Of a stretch of DNA of 7,113 nucleotides, positions 7,072 to 7,113 are shown piece after piece; within the stretch, counting starts at the first letter, position 1; every line of letters starts with the position of its first letter. Under the pieces are notes generated by a model that did not search any database, was not told the DNA's origin, and saw only the letters and a program-made list of their open reading frames with translations. Made by a program: the position numbers and the translations under genes. Origin of the DNA: Pseudomonadota bacterium. Lineage in GTDB: Bacteria; Pseudomonadota; Alphaproteobacteria; Caulobacterales; Caulobacteraceae. The stretch spans positions 1-7,113 of the forward strand of contig JAEXJH010000196.1 of the NCBI GenBank assembly GCA_023445955.1. The letters run 5' to 3'.

Positions 7072-7078
7072 ACTTTAC

Positions 7079-7111
7079 CCGTCATCCCCCGCATGAAGCG
7101 CGGGATGACGG
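7079..7111. terminator. imperfect palindrome after the serine hydrolase: likely terminator hairpin or dispersed palindromic repeat
   Basis: The arms 7079-7092 and 7098-7111 pair over 14 positions with one C-C mismatch, around the 5-base loop ATGAA. The core is CGTCATCCC against GGGATGACG. It begins seven bases after the stop codon at 7071, a typical place for transcription termination. No T-run is visible after it before the window ends two bases later, so intrinsic termination is not proven. GTCATCCC/GGGATGAC palindromes are, to my knowledge, widespread as intergenic repeats in alphaproteobacteria, so it may be one copy of such a family. Confidence 0.55.
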
Positions 7112-7113
7112 CG

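Overview
The window comes from a high-GC genome with strong G/C preference at third codon positions, and it is almost fully coding. The gene types (a membrane HisKA_2 histidine kinase with a DUF4118-like sensor region, an RND efflux pair, a serine hydrolase) and a GTCATCCC...GGGATGAC palindrome at the right edge suggest an alphaproteobacterium, most likely of the Caulobacter/Phenylobacterium group. This placement is inferred from the style of the sequence; there is no rRNA or marker gene to settle it.

Layout. (1) Positions 3-4508, plus strand: a compact operon. It holds the C-terminal three quarters of an RND periplasmic adaptor (cut by the left edge), a full-length 1046-residue RND inner-membrane permease that starts on the last base of the adaptor stop codon (TGATG), and a small GNAT acetyltransferase that starts one base after the permease stop. 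(2) Positions 4509-5495, minus strand: a membrane histidine kinase whose stop codon abuts the stop codon of the acetyltransferase tail to tail, with no intergenic base. (3) Positions 5496-5637: a 142-bp divergent intergenic region with good ribosome binding sites for both flanking genes and a small AT-richer island. (4) Positions 5638-7071, plus strand: an exported serine hydrolase of the class C beta-lactamase/penicillin-binding-protein-like (S12) family. (5) Positions 7079-7111: an imperfect palindrome just after that gene, either a terminator or a dispersed palindromic repeat.

How the genes work together: adaptor and permease should form two parts of a tripartite efflux pump. The outer-membrane channel is not in the window and may lie to the left. 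The acetyltransferase is probably co-translated with the pump, but its substrate is unknown. The kinase has no response regulator beside it and is an orphan in this view. The divergent hydrolase could share a control region with the kinase, but nothing in the sequence proves a functional link.

I found no CRISPR array, tRNA, rRNA, mobile element or phage gene, and no convincing new system. The findings below are modest deviations from family norms and features of gene arrangement.
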